Part shown: piece after piece, positions 57,342 through 64,000 of the stretch | How positions within the stretch are numbered: position 1 is the stretch's first letter | Layout: each line of letters starts with the position of its first letter | From: Bacteroidota bacterium | GTDB lineage: Bacteria > Bacteroidota > Bacteroidia > B-17B0 > Aurantibacillaceae | DNA length: 64,000 bases | Assembly: GCA_016708845.1 (NCBI GenBank) | Contig: JADJFB010000002.1 | Span: forward strand, 124,001 to 188,000 | Direction: 5' to 3' | Position numbers and translations under genes: made by a program | Notes under the pieces: generated by a model | Database searches by the model: none | Seen by the model: the letters and a program-made list of their open reading frames with translations, nothing else | Told to the model about the DNA's origin: nothing

Positions 57342-57929
57342 ATGTTAGGACTTAAATTAGAAACTGACCCTCGTTGGGTTAATATTGTAGAAAAAAATAT
57401 TGAAGAAATTCTAACGGATCACGCTTACTGCGAGCAAAAGGCTGCCACCAATGCTATTTCTATAATGATTAGCTATCCATATTATACTGATTTAGTGGAA
57501 GAAATGGTGAAACTAGCCCAAGAAGAGTTGTCGCACTTTGAAATGGTTCATGTGAAAATAAAGGAGCGTGGATATAAACTTGGCTTTGAAAGAAAAGACG
57601 AATACGTTGGAGAGCTTTACAAATTTATGCGTAAAGGCGACCATCGAAAAGAAATTGTTTTAATTGACCGTTTACTATTTGGAGCAATGATTGAAGCTAG
57701 AAGCTGCGAGCGTTTTAAATTATTATCAGAACAAATGAATGATGAAGACTTAAAATCTTTTTACAGAGATTTAATGATTAGTGAGGCTACTCACTACACA
57801 ACATTTATTGGGTTTGCCCGAAAGTATGGAGCTCATGTTGAAGATATTGATCAAAGATGGCAGCAATGGTTAAACTTTGAGGCCGAATTGATAAAAAATT
57901 ATAGTAAAAAAGAAACAATACATGGTTAA
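57342..57929 (+). CDS. miaE: tRNA-(ms2io6A37)-hydroxylase MiaE-like
   Basis: A 195-residue ferritin-like diiron protein; start at MLGLKLETDPRW because the 8 residues before it lie over the promoter. Iron ligands come from the helical pairs EELSHFEMVH and SEATHYTTFI plus Glu in DHAYCEQKAA and MIEARSCERF. Hydroxylates the prenyl group of ms2i6A in tRNA with O2. Length matches the family. Monocistronic. Confidence 0.88.
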   Translation: MLGLKLETDPRWVNIVEKNIEEILTDHAYCEQKAATNAISIMISYPYYTDLVEEMVKLAQEELSHFEMVHVKIKERGYKLGFERKDEYVGELYKFMRKGDHRKEIVLIDRLLFGAMIEARSCERFKLLSEQMNDEDLKSFYRDLMISEATHYTTFIGFARKYGAHVEDIDQRWQQWLNFEAELIKNYSKKETIHG

Positions 57930-58016
57930 TTTCGAGTTTTTTAAAATCGAATTAAAAAGTTTTAGATCCTAACTATTTAAAAAACATATAAATAGGAAAT
58001 AAATAGGAAATGGATT

Positions 58017-58045
58017 TTGCCATGTAAAAAAAGAACATAAATTTG
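58017..58045 (+). promoter_or_regulatory. promoter of the small-lipoprotein cluster
   Basis: TTG (58017-58019), 18-nt spacer, TAAATTTG (58038-58045), 15 nt before the ATG at 58061. Just upstream, AAATAGGAAAT occurs twice in tandem (about 57990-58010). Confidence 0.55.
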
Positions 58046-58060
58046 TATAAAATTGAAGCT

Positions 58061-58261
58061 ATGAAAAAAATTACTTTATTAGCAGTTGTTATTATTGCTG
58101 CATCTTTTGCCTCTTGCAAAAAAAACTGGGTTTGCGAATGCTCAGATTCTGACGGTGAAAAAGCATTTGAAGCTCGTTCTCAAAAAATGAAAAAAAGTGA
58201 GGCCGATACTTGGTGTAAAAAAGGGAATGATGACTCTGAATATACTTGCGAACTTAAATAA
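58061..58261 (+). CDS. tandem small lipoprotein 1
   Basis: First of five tandem paralogues. Start at MKKITLLAV (58061), not the longer frame. 66 residues: signal helix, lipobox SFASC, then KKNWVCECSDSDGEK, a Lys/Glu-rich middle (KMKKSEADTWCKKG), and a C-terminal YTCELK. Shared pattern after the lipidated Cys: KK, aromatic, CxC, a later Cys, and a final C-x-L-K. The four conserved Cys may form two disulfides or bind metal in the periplasm. Stop TAA overlaps the next ATG (TAATG), giving coupled translation. Function unknown. Confidence 0.75.
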   Translation: MKKITLLAVVIIAASFASCKKNWVCECSDSDGEKAFEARSQKMKKSEADTWCKKGNDDSEYTCELK

Positions 58262-58452
58262 TGAAAAAATCCATCCTTTTTGCGTTTATCACTACTTTAT
58301 GTTTAACATCCTGTAGAAAAGACAGAGTTTGCTCATGTACCTATCAAGATGGTACTATTGCTTCGGAGAGTACATATAAAAATGTTACTCGCAAAGAAGC
58401 AAAAACTTATTGTACAAATACAAATCCTAGTATATCTTGTTCTATAAACTAA
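58261..58452 (+). CDS. tandem small lipoprotein 2
   Basis: 63 residues: signal helix (SILFAFITTLCL), lipobox TSC, then RKDRVCSCTYQDG, KNVTRKEAKTYC, and SISCSIN at the end. Same CxC...C...C pattern as gene 1 and translationally coupled to it by the TAATG overlap. Followed by a perfect 14-bp inverted repeat at 58522-58553. Lacks the terminal Leu-Lys of other members. Confidence 0.72.
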   Translation: MKKSILFAFITTLCLTSCRKDRVCSCTYQDGTIASESTYKNVTRKEAKTYCTNTNPSISCSIN

Positions 58453-58521
58453 TTTGCATTGTATAGTTTGAATACTGTATAATGTTAAAAACACGACTTT
58501 TCTATTTAGAACAACTCTAAA

Positions 58522-58553
58522 TATCAAAATACCCAATAGTGGGTATTTTGATA
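58522..58553. repeat. perfect 14-bp inverted repeat between lipoproteins 2 and 3
   Basis: TATCAAAATACCCA pairs with TGGGTATTTTGATA around ATAG. It is followed by A-rich, not T-rich, sequence on the plus strand, so it is not a standard terminator; it may mark an RNA-processing or stability point between the first two and the last three genes. Confidence 0.55.
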
Positions 58554-58598
58554 CTAAAAAAAACACTTACATTTACATAAATTTTAAAAAAACTAAAA

Positions 58599-58913
58599 AT
58601 GAAAAAAATCGCATTATTTACTTTTGCAGTTGCTGCTTTAAGCTTAGCATCTTGTAAAAAAGACAGAACATGTACTTGTACTTCAACTTCAACAACTACA
58701 ACTACAAATTCAGGATCTAATACTAGTACAGCTTTAAATGGAACTACATCAAGCTCTAGTTCAAATGCTTATGTAATTTTAAAAGCAAAAAAATCAGTTG
58801 CTAGACCAAATTGTTTATCAACTAAGACTACTGATACAGATAAGAACTTTGAAGGTACTTCGTTTGAAACAACTGAAACTACTACAAGAGAAAGTACTTG
58901 TGAATTAAACTAA
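58599..58913 (+). CDS. tandem small lipoprotein 3 with Thr/Ser-rich insert
   Basis: 104 residues, the longest of the set. Signal helix, lipobox LASC, KKDRTCTCT, then a Thr/Ser/Asn-rich low-complexity stretch (about residues 28-58), KAKKSVARPNCL, and a terminal STCELN. Keeps the CxC...C...C pattern; the insert may be a flexible linker. In the same direction and with the same lipobox context as its neighbours. Confidence 0.72.
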   Translation: MKKIALFTFAVAALSLASCKKDRTCTCTSTSTTTTTNSGSNTSTALNGTTSSSSSNAYVILKAKKSVARPNCLSTKTTDTDKNFEGTSFETTETTTRESTCELN

Positions 58914-58938
58914 TTTAAAACCTTAAAAATAAACTCAA

Positions 58939-59169
58939 ATGAAAAAATTAACTATATTATCTATTGCCTTTATAGCAATTTCTTTAGTTTCATGTAAAAA
59001 AGATTACGTTTGTAGCTGTACAAATACTTCTTCTGTTGCAGGATCTACATCTACAACAAGTGAAGTAACTTATGTTGGAGCAAAAAAATCTGACGCTAAG
59101 CGTGCTTGTGTTAAAGAAACTTACACAACAGGAAGTGCAACAACTACTAAAGATTGTAAATTAAAATAA
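58939..59169 (+). CDS. tandem small lipoprotein 4
   Basis: 76 residues: signal helix (LTILSIAFIAISLVS), lipobox VSC, KKDYVCSCTNTSS, a Ser/Thr stretch, VGAKKSDAKRACVKE, and final TKDCKLK. Matches gene 5 closely in the first 25 residues, pointing to recent duplication. 25 bp after gene 3, so probably co-transcribed. Confidence 0.74.
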   Translation: MKKLTILSIAFIAISLVSCKKDYVCSCTNTSSVAGSTSTTSEVTYVGAKKSDAKRACVKETYTTGSATTTKDCKLK

Positions 59170-59187
59170 TATTTAAAAAACATAAAA

Positions 59188-59385
59188 ATGAAAAAATTAG
59201 CTATATTATCAATTGCTTTCGTAGCAGTTAGTTTTGCTTCTTGCAAAAAAGATTACACTTGTACTTGTACATCTAGTGGATCAACAATTCATAAAATTGT
59301 TGGTGTTTCTAAAAAAACAGCACAAGCACAATGCGTATCATATACATCAAATGGATACACTGAAACTTGTACATTATCTAAATAA
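59188..59385 (+). CDS. tandem small lipoprotein 5
   Basis: 65 residues: MKKLAILSIAFVAVSFASC, then KKDYTCTCTSSGS, VGVSKKTAQAQCV, and final TETCTLSK. Closest relative is gene 4 in the same array. Ends 16 bp before a strong terminator, closing the cluster. Confidence 0.74.
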   Translation: MKKLAILSIAFVAVSFASCKKDYTCTCTSSGSTIHKIVGVSKKTAQAQCVSYTSNGYTETCTLSK

Positions 59386-59401
59386 TTGTACAATATTATT
59401 T

Positions 59402-59440
59402 AAAAAAAAGCTTCCACAGTATTGTGGAAGCTTTTTTTTT
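59402..59440. terminator. strong terminator closing the lipoprotein cluster
   Basis: AAAAAAAAGCTTCCACA pairs with TGTGGAAGCTTTTTTTT around GTAT. The A-run and T-run permit function in both directions. Confidence 0.92.
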
Positions 59441-59482
59441 AGCCATTAATAATAGACTGTAACACTTCCAAAAATATAATGC

Positions 59483-59490
59483 TAAATTTG
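59483..59490 (+). promoter_or_regulatory. -7 promoter box for the DoxX/thioredoxin gene
   Basis: TAAATTTG matches TAnnTTTG, 11 nt before the ATG at 59502, implying a very short leader. No clear TTG at -33. Confidence 0.45.
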
Positions 59491-59501
59491 CATGTCTCTT
59501 T

Positions 59502-60443
59502 ATGAAACCTTTATTACTTAAAATTATCTTTTTTATCATAAGCTCTTTAATGGGCTTAGTTTTTATCTATAGTGGATATACTAAATTATATCCTATTGAA
59601 CCCTTTGAATTTACATTTGTAGATTTAGGTATTGCTGGATGGAAGAGCGCTCCATTTATAGCAAGATTTATGATAGGATTAGAATTTTTTATTGGTTTTT
59701 TATTGATTTTTGGGCTTTACATTAAACGAATCACTATTAAATTAACCATTGGTTCTTTAATTATGTTTTCGGTGTATTTAATTTTCATCATGTTAAGCGA
59801 AGGAAATAACGGGAATTGCGGATGTTTTGGAACTGCCATCGTTATGACTCCTTTACAGGCATTAATAAAAAATGTCATTATGCTTGCCATTAGTTTGGTA
59901 ATACTAAAGTTTTATGAAGGATTAGATTACGGAAAAATAGGAAAGTATTTATTTGGAACTTTAATTATTACAGCATTTGCTTTACCTCACATTTTAAACT
60001 ATGTAGATTTTAATTATTCTGAAGCATATCTTACTAAAAAAGAAGATAGTTTTAAATTAGAGTTAGACAGCGTTTATAAAAATGCGACGATACGCACGCC
60101 GCCAAAAACATTAAGCACCGGAAAACATATTATTGCATTTATGAGCATGAGTTGTCCGCATTGCCGCATTGCTGCAAAAAAGCTCAGATTAATAAAAGAA
60201 CAAAACCCAAACATTTCTATTTATCTGGTTTTAAACGGAGACAAAGTTAAAATTAAACCATTTTTTGAAGATACTAAAGCTCAAAACATTGATTACTGTA
60301 TTTTAAATGGAAGAAGCTTTGTTTACCTTGCTGGACTTGATATGCCTGCCATTTTTATGGTAAACAACTCCGTAGTTGAAAATTGGGTTAATTACATGGA
60401 ACTCGACCAAACTGAAATTGAAAAATGGCTTACAAAGCCTTAA
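59502..60443 (+). CDS. DoxX/MauE-like membrane protein fused to a thioredoxin domain
   Basis: 313 residues. N-terminal half: about four to five membrane spans with MGLVFIYSGYTKLYPIEPFE and NGNCGCFGTAIV, a Cys pair at the membrane edge, as in MauE/DoxX-type proteins. C-terminal half: thioredoxin fold with SMSCPHCRIAAKKL (CPHC active site) and cis-Pro region LDMPAIFMVN. The arrangement passes electrons between membrane cysteines and a periplasmic thiol domain. Known family in the phylum (BT_3928-like); role in cofactor or protein disulfide handling is inferred. Confidence 0.82.
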   Translation: MKPLLLKIIFFIISSLMGLVFIYSGYTKLYPIEPFEFTFVDLGIAGWKSAPFIARFMIGLEFFIGFLLIFGLYIKRITIKLTIGSLIMFSVYLIFIMLSEGNNGNCGCFGTAIVMTPLQALIKNVIMLAISLVILKFYEGLDYGKIGKYLFGTLIITAFALPHILNYVDFNYSEAYLTKKEDSFKLELDSVYKNATIRTPPKTLSTGKHIIAFMSMSCPHCRIAAKKLRLIKEQNPNISIYLVLNGDKVKIKPFFEDTKAQNIDYCILNGRSFVYLAGLDMPAIFMVNNSVVENWVNYMELDQTEIEKWLTKP

Positions 60444-60446
60444 ACG

Positions 60447-61145
60447 TTATTTAAAAAACGCTTTTAGTTCTATTAATCGTTTAATCTGTATAAAATTTTT
60501 ATCAGGATCATCTTTAGTGTTTTCCGATAAATAAATGGCTTTCCAATTGGCGTTTAATGCTCCTAAAATATCAGCGTCATAATTATCTCCAATCATTACA
60601 CATTCGTTATTTTGAGCATTAGTTAAGCTTTGAGCTAAATTAAAAATTTTAATATCTGGTTTATTAAAACCATGATCTTCAGAAATAATAATGTGTTTAA
60701 AAAAAGGTCTCAAATTACTGTAATCTAATTTAATGTGTTGCACTTCTTTAAAACCATTGGTAATGATATGCAATTGGTATCTATCTTGTAAATGTATTAA
60801 CACATCCATCGCACCATCAATTAAATGGGTTTTGTATGGCGAAATGGTTAAGTAATCATCTGCCCAAGTATGTGCTAGGTTTATATTATCATATTTGAAA
60901 TGTAAAAAAGCTTTATAAAAGCGTAGATAACGCAATTCTTCTTTAGTTGTTTGTTTCAATCCATATAAATGCCACAACTCATGATTAATAGATTCGTAAA
61001 CTTCTATGAATTCATCGAAATCAGTTTGGCAGTGTTGTTGAATATTGTGTTCTAAAAACAAATGCAATAATGCTTCTCTGGAGTTTTTTTCAAAATCCCA
61101 AAGCGTATTATCTAAATCAAAAAATATGTGTTTAACCTGATTAAT
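60447..61145 (-). CDS. HAD family phosphatase (YjjG-like nucleotidase), no canonical start codon
   Basis: About 232 residues. HAD motif I is HIFFDLDNTLWDFEKN, motif II IITNG, the Lys motif NKPDIKIF, and motif III MIGDNYDADILGA, pointing to YjjG-type pyrimidine nucleotidases. The open frame upstream of motif I contains no ATG, GTG or TTG before an in-frame TAA. The only reasonable start is ATT at 61145, which overlaps the upstream stop as TAATT, where TAATG would be usual. Either AUU initiation or a G-to-T difference. A TTG inside (61067) would lose motif I. Confidence 0.85.
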   Translation of the reverse strand: MNQVKHIFFDLDNTLWDFEKNSREALLHLFLEHNIQQHCQTDFDEFIEVYESINHELWHLYGLKQTTKEELRYLRFYKAFLHFKYDNINLAHTWADDYLTISPYKTHLIDGAMDVLIHLQDRYQLHIITNGFKEVQHIKLDYSNLRPFFKHIIISEDHGFNKPDIKIFNLAQSLTNAQNNECVMIGDNYDADILGALNANWKAIYLSENTKDDPDKNFIQIKRLIELKAFFK

Positions 61146-61666
61146 TAAGGATAGTATTTATTCATTAACATGTAATCCTCATTCAAAGATTGAGAATGAC
61201 AACCGCTGCAATTTTTACCTTTTAAGGAAGATGAAATTCTTACCGTTCCATTTTTATTATAATAACCCCAAACCCAGCCTTTTGAATCAGCATTGGGGTG
61301 TTTTGAGTTTTTATAGAGAACTGCATAAACCTCAATGTTTCCACTATTATCTAATAATTCTTTAACGATCATGGATTCTTCAGGGAAAGCTGCTCCAGTT
61401 TTTATTTTACCTAGCGAATCTAGCTGAGCCGATGCAATGTTATTATATCTCGTTTTTAATAAGGGCTGTTCGTGTCCACTTCCAGCACTCTTTTGTAAAG
61501 ATATAGCAGAGTATTTAAACCAAACATATCCATCTGTACTTTTGGCTTTGTTATAAATCTCTGTCTCAAATCTACCTTCAAAATTATCGTATTTACATGA
61601 TGAAATGAGTAAGATTGACAAACCTATTACTGAGGATACGAATATTGATAATTTTGTATGTTTCAT
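61145..61666 (-). CDS. lipoprotein cytochrome P460 family protein
   Basis: 173 residues with lipobox LISSC (Cys24). The C-terminal half has the pattern of cytochrome P460 (VWFKYSAIS, SKGWVWGYYNKNG) and a c-type haem motif NCSGCHSQ near the end. P460-fold proteins bind haem and act on hydroxylamine or NO-related compounds in some species; a detoxifying role is possible here but not shown. Its stop overlaps the HAD gene start, and it is 1 nt from the GSCFA gene, so the three are probably co-transcribed. Confidence 0.8.
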   Translation of the reverse strand: MKHTKLSIFVSSVIGLSILLISSCKYDNFEGRFETEIYNKAKSTDGYVWFKYSAISLQKSAGSGHEQPLLKTRYNNIASAQLDSLGKIKTGAAFPEESMIVKELLDNSGNIEVYAVLYKNSKHPNADSKGWVWGYYNKNGTVRISSSLKGKNCSGCHSQSLNEDYMLMNKYYP

Positions 61667-62650
61667 TTAATTTTCTTCTGAGTTAAAATAGTTCAATTCT
61701 TTACTTAAGTCTAAATAAGCATATTCTGCTTGTAGATTAACACATTTTTGCAGGAAATTGTTTTTAAATTTTAAGGAAGTTTGCGTGGTTTTATTAAATA
61801 ATTTATGGTTATACGCTTGATGAATTTGACTTACCTTTTCATTAATGATAATTGTTTTTTCATTAAAATATACTTCAGCAAAACGTTTCCACACATAATC
61901 AATGGCTTGTTTGTTTGGATGCGCCATATCTGATTCGTAAAATCGATAATCCCTTAAATCATCATTCACTAGTTCGTAAGCAGGAAAATAAACACAATGT
62001 TTAAGGTCATTTATTAACTGATGAGCAGATTGAATTAAAATGGATTTACTTACGCTATTCTCCACTACTCCATCACGCAAATGTTTTACAGGAGATACCG
62101 TAAATATAACTTTAAGAAGAGGGTTAAATAGTTGCAGCTTATTGACAACATTATTAAACTCAGAAACAATATCATTTGTTTTGAGTAACGTTTTTTCAAA
62201 TACGGCTTGGGGTAACTTATGGCAATTAGCTACTATAGTATCTTGTTCAATATGTTTGTAGGCAAATGCCGAACCAAAGGTAATGGTTAACCATTGTGCG
62301 GTTTTTAATTTTTCATACCAGCTATCAATGCTATGATTTAATATATCTAATAACTCTTGCTGAGTGTCTCCGTGAATAGAACTATGAGCCTCAAACGAAT
62401 ACCACAGACCTTCTTTTTCAAATACATCTTTAGCTTCAAAATAATGTTTATCTATGATTCGAAGTAATGATTTAGCAATACTTTTAGGATTAAATACAAT
62501 GCCAAATGGATTGGAATGAACATTAAATTTCAAATCATTTAATCGGGCTCCAATATGCTCGCTAAAACAAGACCCAATTAATAACACACCATCTTGATGT
62601 GTTATTTTGTTGAAACTAATTAATGGTTGAAATCCTAAGTGAAATTGCAT
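61667..62650 (-). CDS. GSCFA domain protein
   Basis: 327 residues. The GSCFSEHIG motif (residues 26-34) names the family, and the nearby NPFGIVFNP and later LTITFGSAFAY segments fit its SGNH-hydrolase-like core; DMAHPNKQAIDYVW supplies a likely Asp-x-x-His pair. Members occur in polysaccharide-related and other loci of this phylum and may be esterases. No direct evidence for substrate. First gene of the minus-strand set with the P460 protein and HAD phosphatase. Confidence 0.85.
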   Translation of the reverse strand: MQFHLGFQPLISFNKITHQDGVLLIGSCFSEHIGARLNDLKFNVHSNPFGIVFNPKSIAKSLLRIIDKHYFEAKDVFEKEGLWYSFEAHSSIHGDTQQELLDILNHSIDSWYEKLKTAQWLTITFGSAFAYKHIEQDTIVANCHKLPQAVFEKTLLKTNDIVSEFNNVVNKLQLFNPLLKVIFTVSPVKHLRDGVVENSVSKSILIQSAHQLINDLKHCVYFPAYELVNDDLRDYRFYESDMAHPNKQAIDYVWKRFAEVYFNEKTIIINEKVSQIHQAYNHKLFNKTTQTSLKFKNNFLQKCVNLQAEYAYLDLSKELNYFNSEEN

Positions 62651-62663
62651 GATTAAATATATA

Positions 62664-62698
62664 AAAAAAAAGGATTCACCGATTGGTGAATCCTTTTA
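62664..62698 (-). terminator. terminator of ndk
   Basis: AAAAGGATTCACC pairs with GGTGAATCCTTTT around GATT; the A-run on the plus strand becomes a T-run on the minus strand after ndk. Confidence 0.88.
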
Positions 62699-62717
62699 AA
62701 TATATTATTCTAATGAA

Positions 62718-63137
62718 TTAGAAACGCTCAATTTGAGAGAAAAAGAAATTTGCTTCGATATTTGCATTTTCGTCGCTATCAGAACCGTGAACCGCGTTAG
62801 CAGCAATAGATTTAGCAAATAATTTACGAATCGTTCCTTCATCTGCTTTAGTTGGATCAGTTGCACCAATTAAAGTTCTGTATTCTGCAACAGCATTTGT
62901 TTTTTCTAAAACAGCTGCAACAATTGGTCCGCTGCTCATATAACTTACTAATTCGCCATAAAAAGGACGCTCTTTGTGAACTTCATAAAATTTACCAGCT
63001 GTTTCAGCGCTTAATTTCATGTATTTCATAGCTACAATTTTAAAACCTGATTGGTTTATTTTCGCTAAAATTGGTCCGATGTTGTTAGCCTCAACTGCAT
63101 CGGGCTTAATCATTGTAAATGTGATATTTCCTGCCAT
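62718..63137 (-). CDS. ndk: nucleoside diphosphate kinase
   Basis: 139 residues from the start MAGNITFTMIKPDAV; an upstream in-frame ATG would add 7 unlikely residues. Catalytic His is in NAVHGSDSDENA; nucleotide-binding residues include Lys11 region (KPDAV) and the GPIVAAVLE strand. Balances NTP/dNTP pools by phosphate transfer through phospho-His. Full length. Own promoter upstream. Confidence 0.96.
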   Translation of the reverse strand: MAGNITFTMIKPDAVEANNIGPILAKINQSGFKIVAMKYMKLSAETAGKFYEVHKERPFYGELVSYMSSGPIVAAVLEKTNAVAEYRTLIGATDPTKADEGTIRKLFAKSIAANAVHGSDSDENANIEANFFFSQIERF

Positions 63138-63155
63138 TATATTTTTTTTAGGCTG

Positions 63156-63184
63156 CAAAGATACAACTATTGTGTTTATATCAA
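63156..63184 (-). promoter_or_regulatory. Bacteroidota promoter for ndk
   Basis: On the minus strand TTG (63184-63182), 18-nt spacer, TATCTTTG (63163-63156). Close to the phylum consensus and 18 nt before the ATG. Confidence 0.65.
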
Positions 63185-63205
63185 ATAGCCAATTTAATCT
63201 ATTTA

Positions 63206-63293
63206 TAGGAACACGGATTTAACAGATATAGCAGATTGCACGGATTATTAAAATCTGTGAATATCCGCAAAATCCGTTTTATCTGCGTTCCTA
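63206..63293. repeat. dispersed inverted repeat, AACACGGATTTAAC family
   Basis: Left arm TAGGAACACGGATTTAACAG and right arm CCGTTTTATCTGCGTTCCTA pair imperfectly; GCACGGATTATTAAAATC and GTGAATATCCGC pair inside. A half-copy lies at 14507-14532. It fills the divergent gap between ndk and the DHH gene. Confidence 0.6.
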
Positions 63294-63350
63294 TTAGTTT
63301 CTATACTAATCATTAATTTATAAACTCAATAAAAACCTTAAATTTACATC

Positions 63351-64000
63351 ATGCAAAAAGACTCCTTTCCGAAATTCAAAGCTTTAATTAAAAAATCAAA
63401 CAATATTGTAATTGTAACACATTATAATCCTGATGGCGATGCCATGGGCTCTTCACTGGCGCTTTATAATTATTTAATTAAAACAGGGAAAAGTGTCACG
63501 GTTATTACACCTAACGATTACCCTGAGTTTTTACATTGGTTACCAGGAAATAAAAAAGTAGTTGAATTTAATACCAATCAAAAAAAAGCAGCGACTATTA
63601 TATCTAAAAGTGATTTAATCTTTACGCTAGATTTTAATAATTATTCGCGCTTAGAAGGCTTAGGTGAATTATTACAAAACTCTACTGCTAAAAAAATATT
63701 AATCGATCATCACCAACAACCTGATACCTATGCTACTCTGATGTTTCATGATGTAAAAGCTTGTTCTACCTGCGAATTAGTGCATGAATTTATTGTTGGC
63801 TTAGGTGGCAAAAAATTAATTGATAAAAACATTGCCGCTTGTTTATATACTGGTATTATGACGGATACTGGCTCTTTCCGTTTTGACAGCGTAACTCCAA
63901 AAACACACTTGATATTAGCCGATTTATTAGCAACAGGTTTGCTGCCAAGCGATATTCATAGTGCTATTTATGATACCTACAGCGAAAGTCGTGTAAAATT
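63351..64000 (+). CDS. DHH phosphoesterase, NrnA-like (3' end outside window)
   Basis: 217 codons visible. DHH-family motifs: NIVIVTHYNPDGDAMGSS (motif I), IFTLDFNNYSR (motif II), LIDHHQQPD (the DHH motif) and GIMTDTGSFRFDS (motif IV). Matches bifunctional oligoribonuclease/pAp phosphatase NrnA, which clears short RNAs and 3',5'-ADP. The C-terminal DHHA1 domain is beyond the edge. Divergent from ndk. Confidence 0.9.
   Translation, partial: MQKDSFPKFKALIKKSNNIVIVTHYNPDGDAMGSSLALYNYLIKTGKSVTVITPNDYPEFLHWLPGNKKVVEFNTNQKKAATIISKSDLIFTLDFNNYSRLEGLGELLQNSTAKKILIDHHQQPDTYATLMFHDVKACSTCELVHEFIVGLGGKKLIDKNIAACLYTGIMTDTGSFRFDSVTPKTHLILADLLATGLLPSDIHSAIYDTYSESRVK

Noticed and set aside
58061..59385. 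CRISPR-like array
   Set aside because: The similarity between units is at the protein level (lipobox and Cys pattern), with different lengths and no exact direct repeats.
1..64000. tRNA or rRNA genes
   Set aside because: No cloverleaf-like sequence with a T-loop GTTCRA pattern or rRNA core sequence was recognised in any intergenic stretch.

Overview
This is an AT-rich, densely coded chromosomal segment from a member of the Bacteroidota, most likely a free-living flavobacterium- or sphingobacterium-like organism; the genus cannot be fixed from the window. Lineage evidence: Bacteroidota -7 boxes (TAnnTTTG, several with a TTG about 18-20 nt upstream); a GEVED-containing M43 protease; GSCFA, HYC_CC_PP and DUF2911 proteins; the MMPL/acyltransferase/methyltransferase fusion; a Reg_prop-Y_Y_Y sensor; and the palindromic intergenic repeats typical of the phylum. 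I see no tRNA, rRNA, CRISPR array or prophage.

Layout. 1-2.6 kb: 5' part of a secreted metalloprotease that runs off the left edge. 2.7-6.2 kb: minus-strand tcdA, TatD-type hydrolase, PLP-dependent alpha-oxoamine synthase and an NlpC/P60 peptidase. 6.4-11.8 kb: ABC exporter, HPP membrane protein, glycosyltransferase, a hairpin-bounded DUF559 cassette, broken meaB and a broken membrane protein gene. 12-16.4 kb: PIG-L deacetylase, a 41-residue membrane peptide and an SSS symporter, then a 222-bp long-hairpin element. 16.7-22.2 kb: housekeeping (DUF2911 protein, VF530, a second DUF559 cassette, murQ, sigma-54 regulator, arfB, rlmB). 22.2-25.5 kb: metal-uptake set (TonB receptor, HMA protein, HYC_CC_PP protein). 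25.6-27.7 kb: ligA. 27.7-31.8 kb: accessory segment of orphan genes with integron-like cassette boundaries. 31.9-38.3 kb: VWA/MoxR pair, SiaC, rRNA pseudouridine synthase, DEAD helicase, RidA. 38.6-52.6 kb: outer-membrane protein, M3 peptidase, J-KTSC protein, the MMPL fusion, YceI-like protein, SpoIIE-type sensor phosphatase, GlcNAc-kinase-like protein, TauE permease. 52.6-55.9 kb: thrS-infC-rpmI-rplT. 56-64 kb: YceI, MarR, MiaE, five tandem tiny lipoproteins, DoxX/thioredoxin protein, HAD phosphatase, P460 cytochrome, GSCFA protein, ndk and the start of an NrnA-like DHH phosphoesterase.

The most interesting signals are: (1) two ~450-bp cassettes, each a single DUF559 endonuclease gene bracketed by inverted, GC-rich hairpin modules whose stems differ by paired (compensatory) changes; (2) five tandem paralogous lipoproteins with a CxC...C...C pattern; (3) infC apparently starting at AUU behind a strong Shine-Dalgarno, unusual for this phylum; (4) integron-like inverted cores around two orphan genes; (5) a 222-bp near-continuous hairpin element. 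At least eleven genes carry frame disruptions, mostly one-base length changes in A/T runs, which look more like sequencing/assembly indels than biology; one gene also carries two in-frame stops. Genes broken this way are entered as whole spans.
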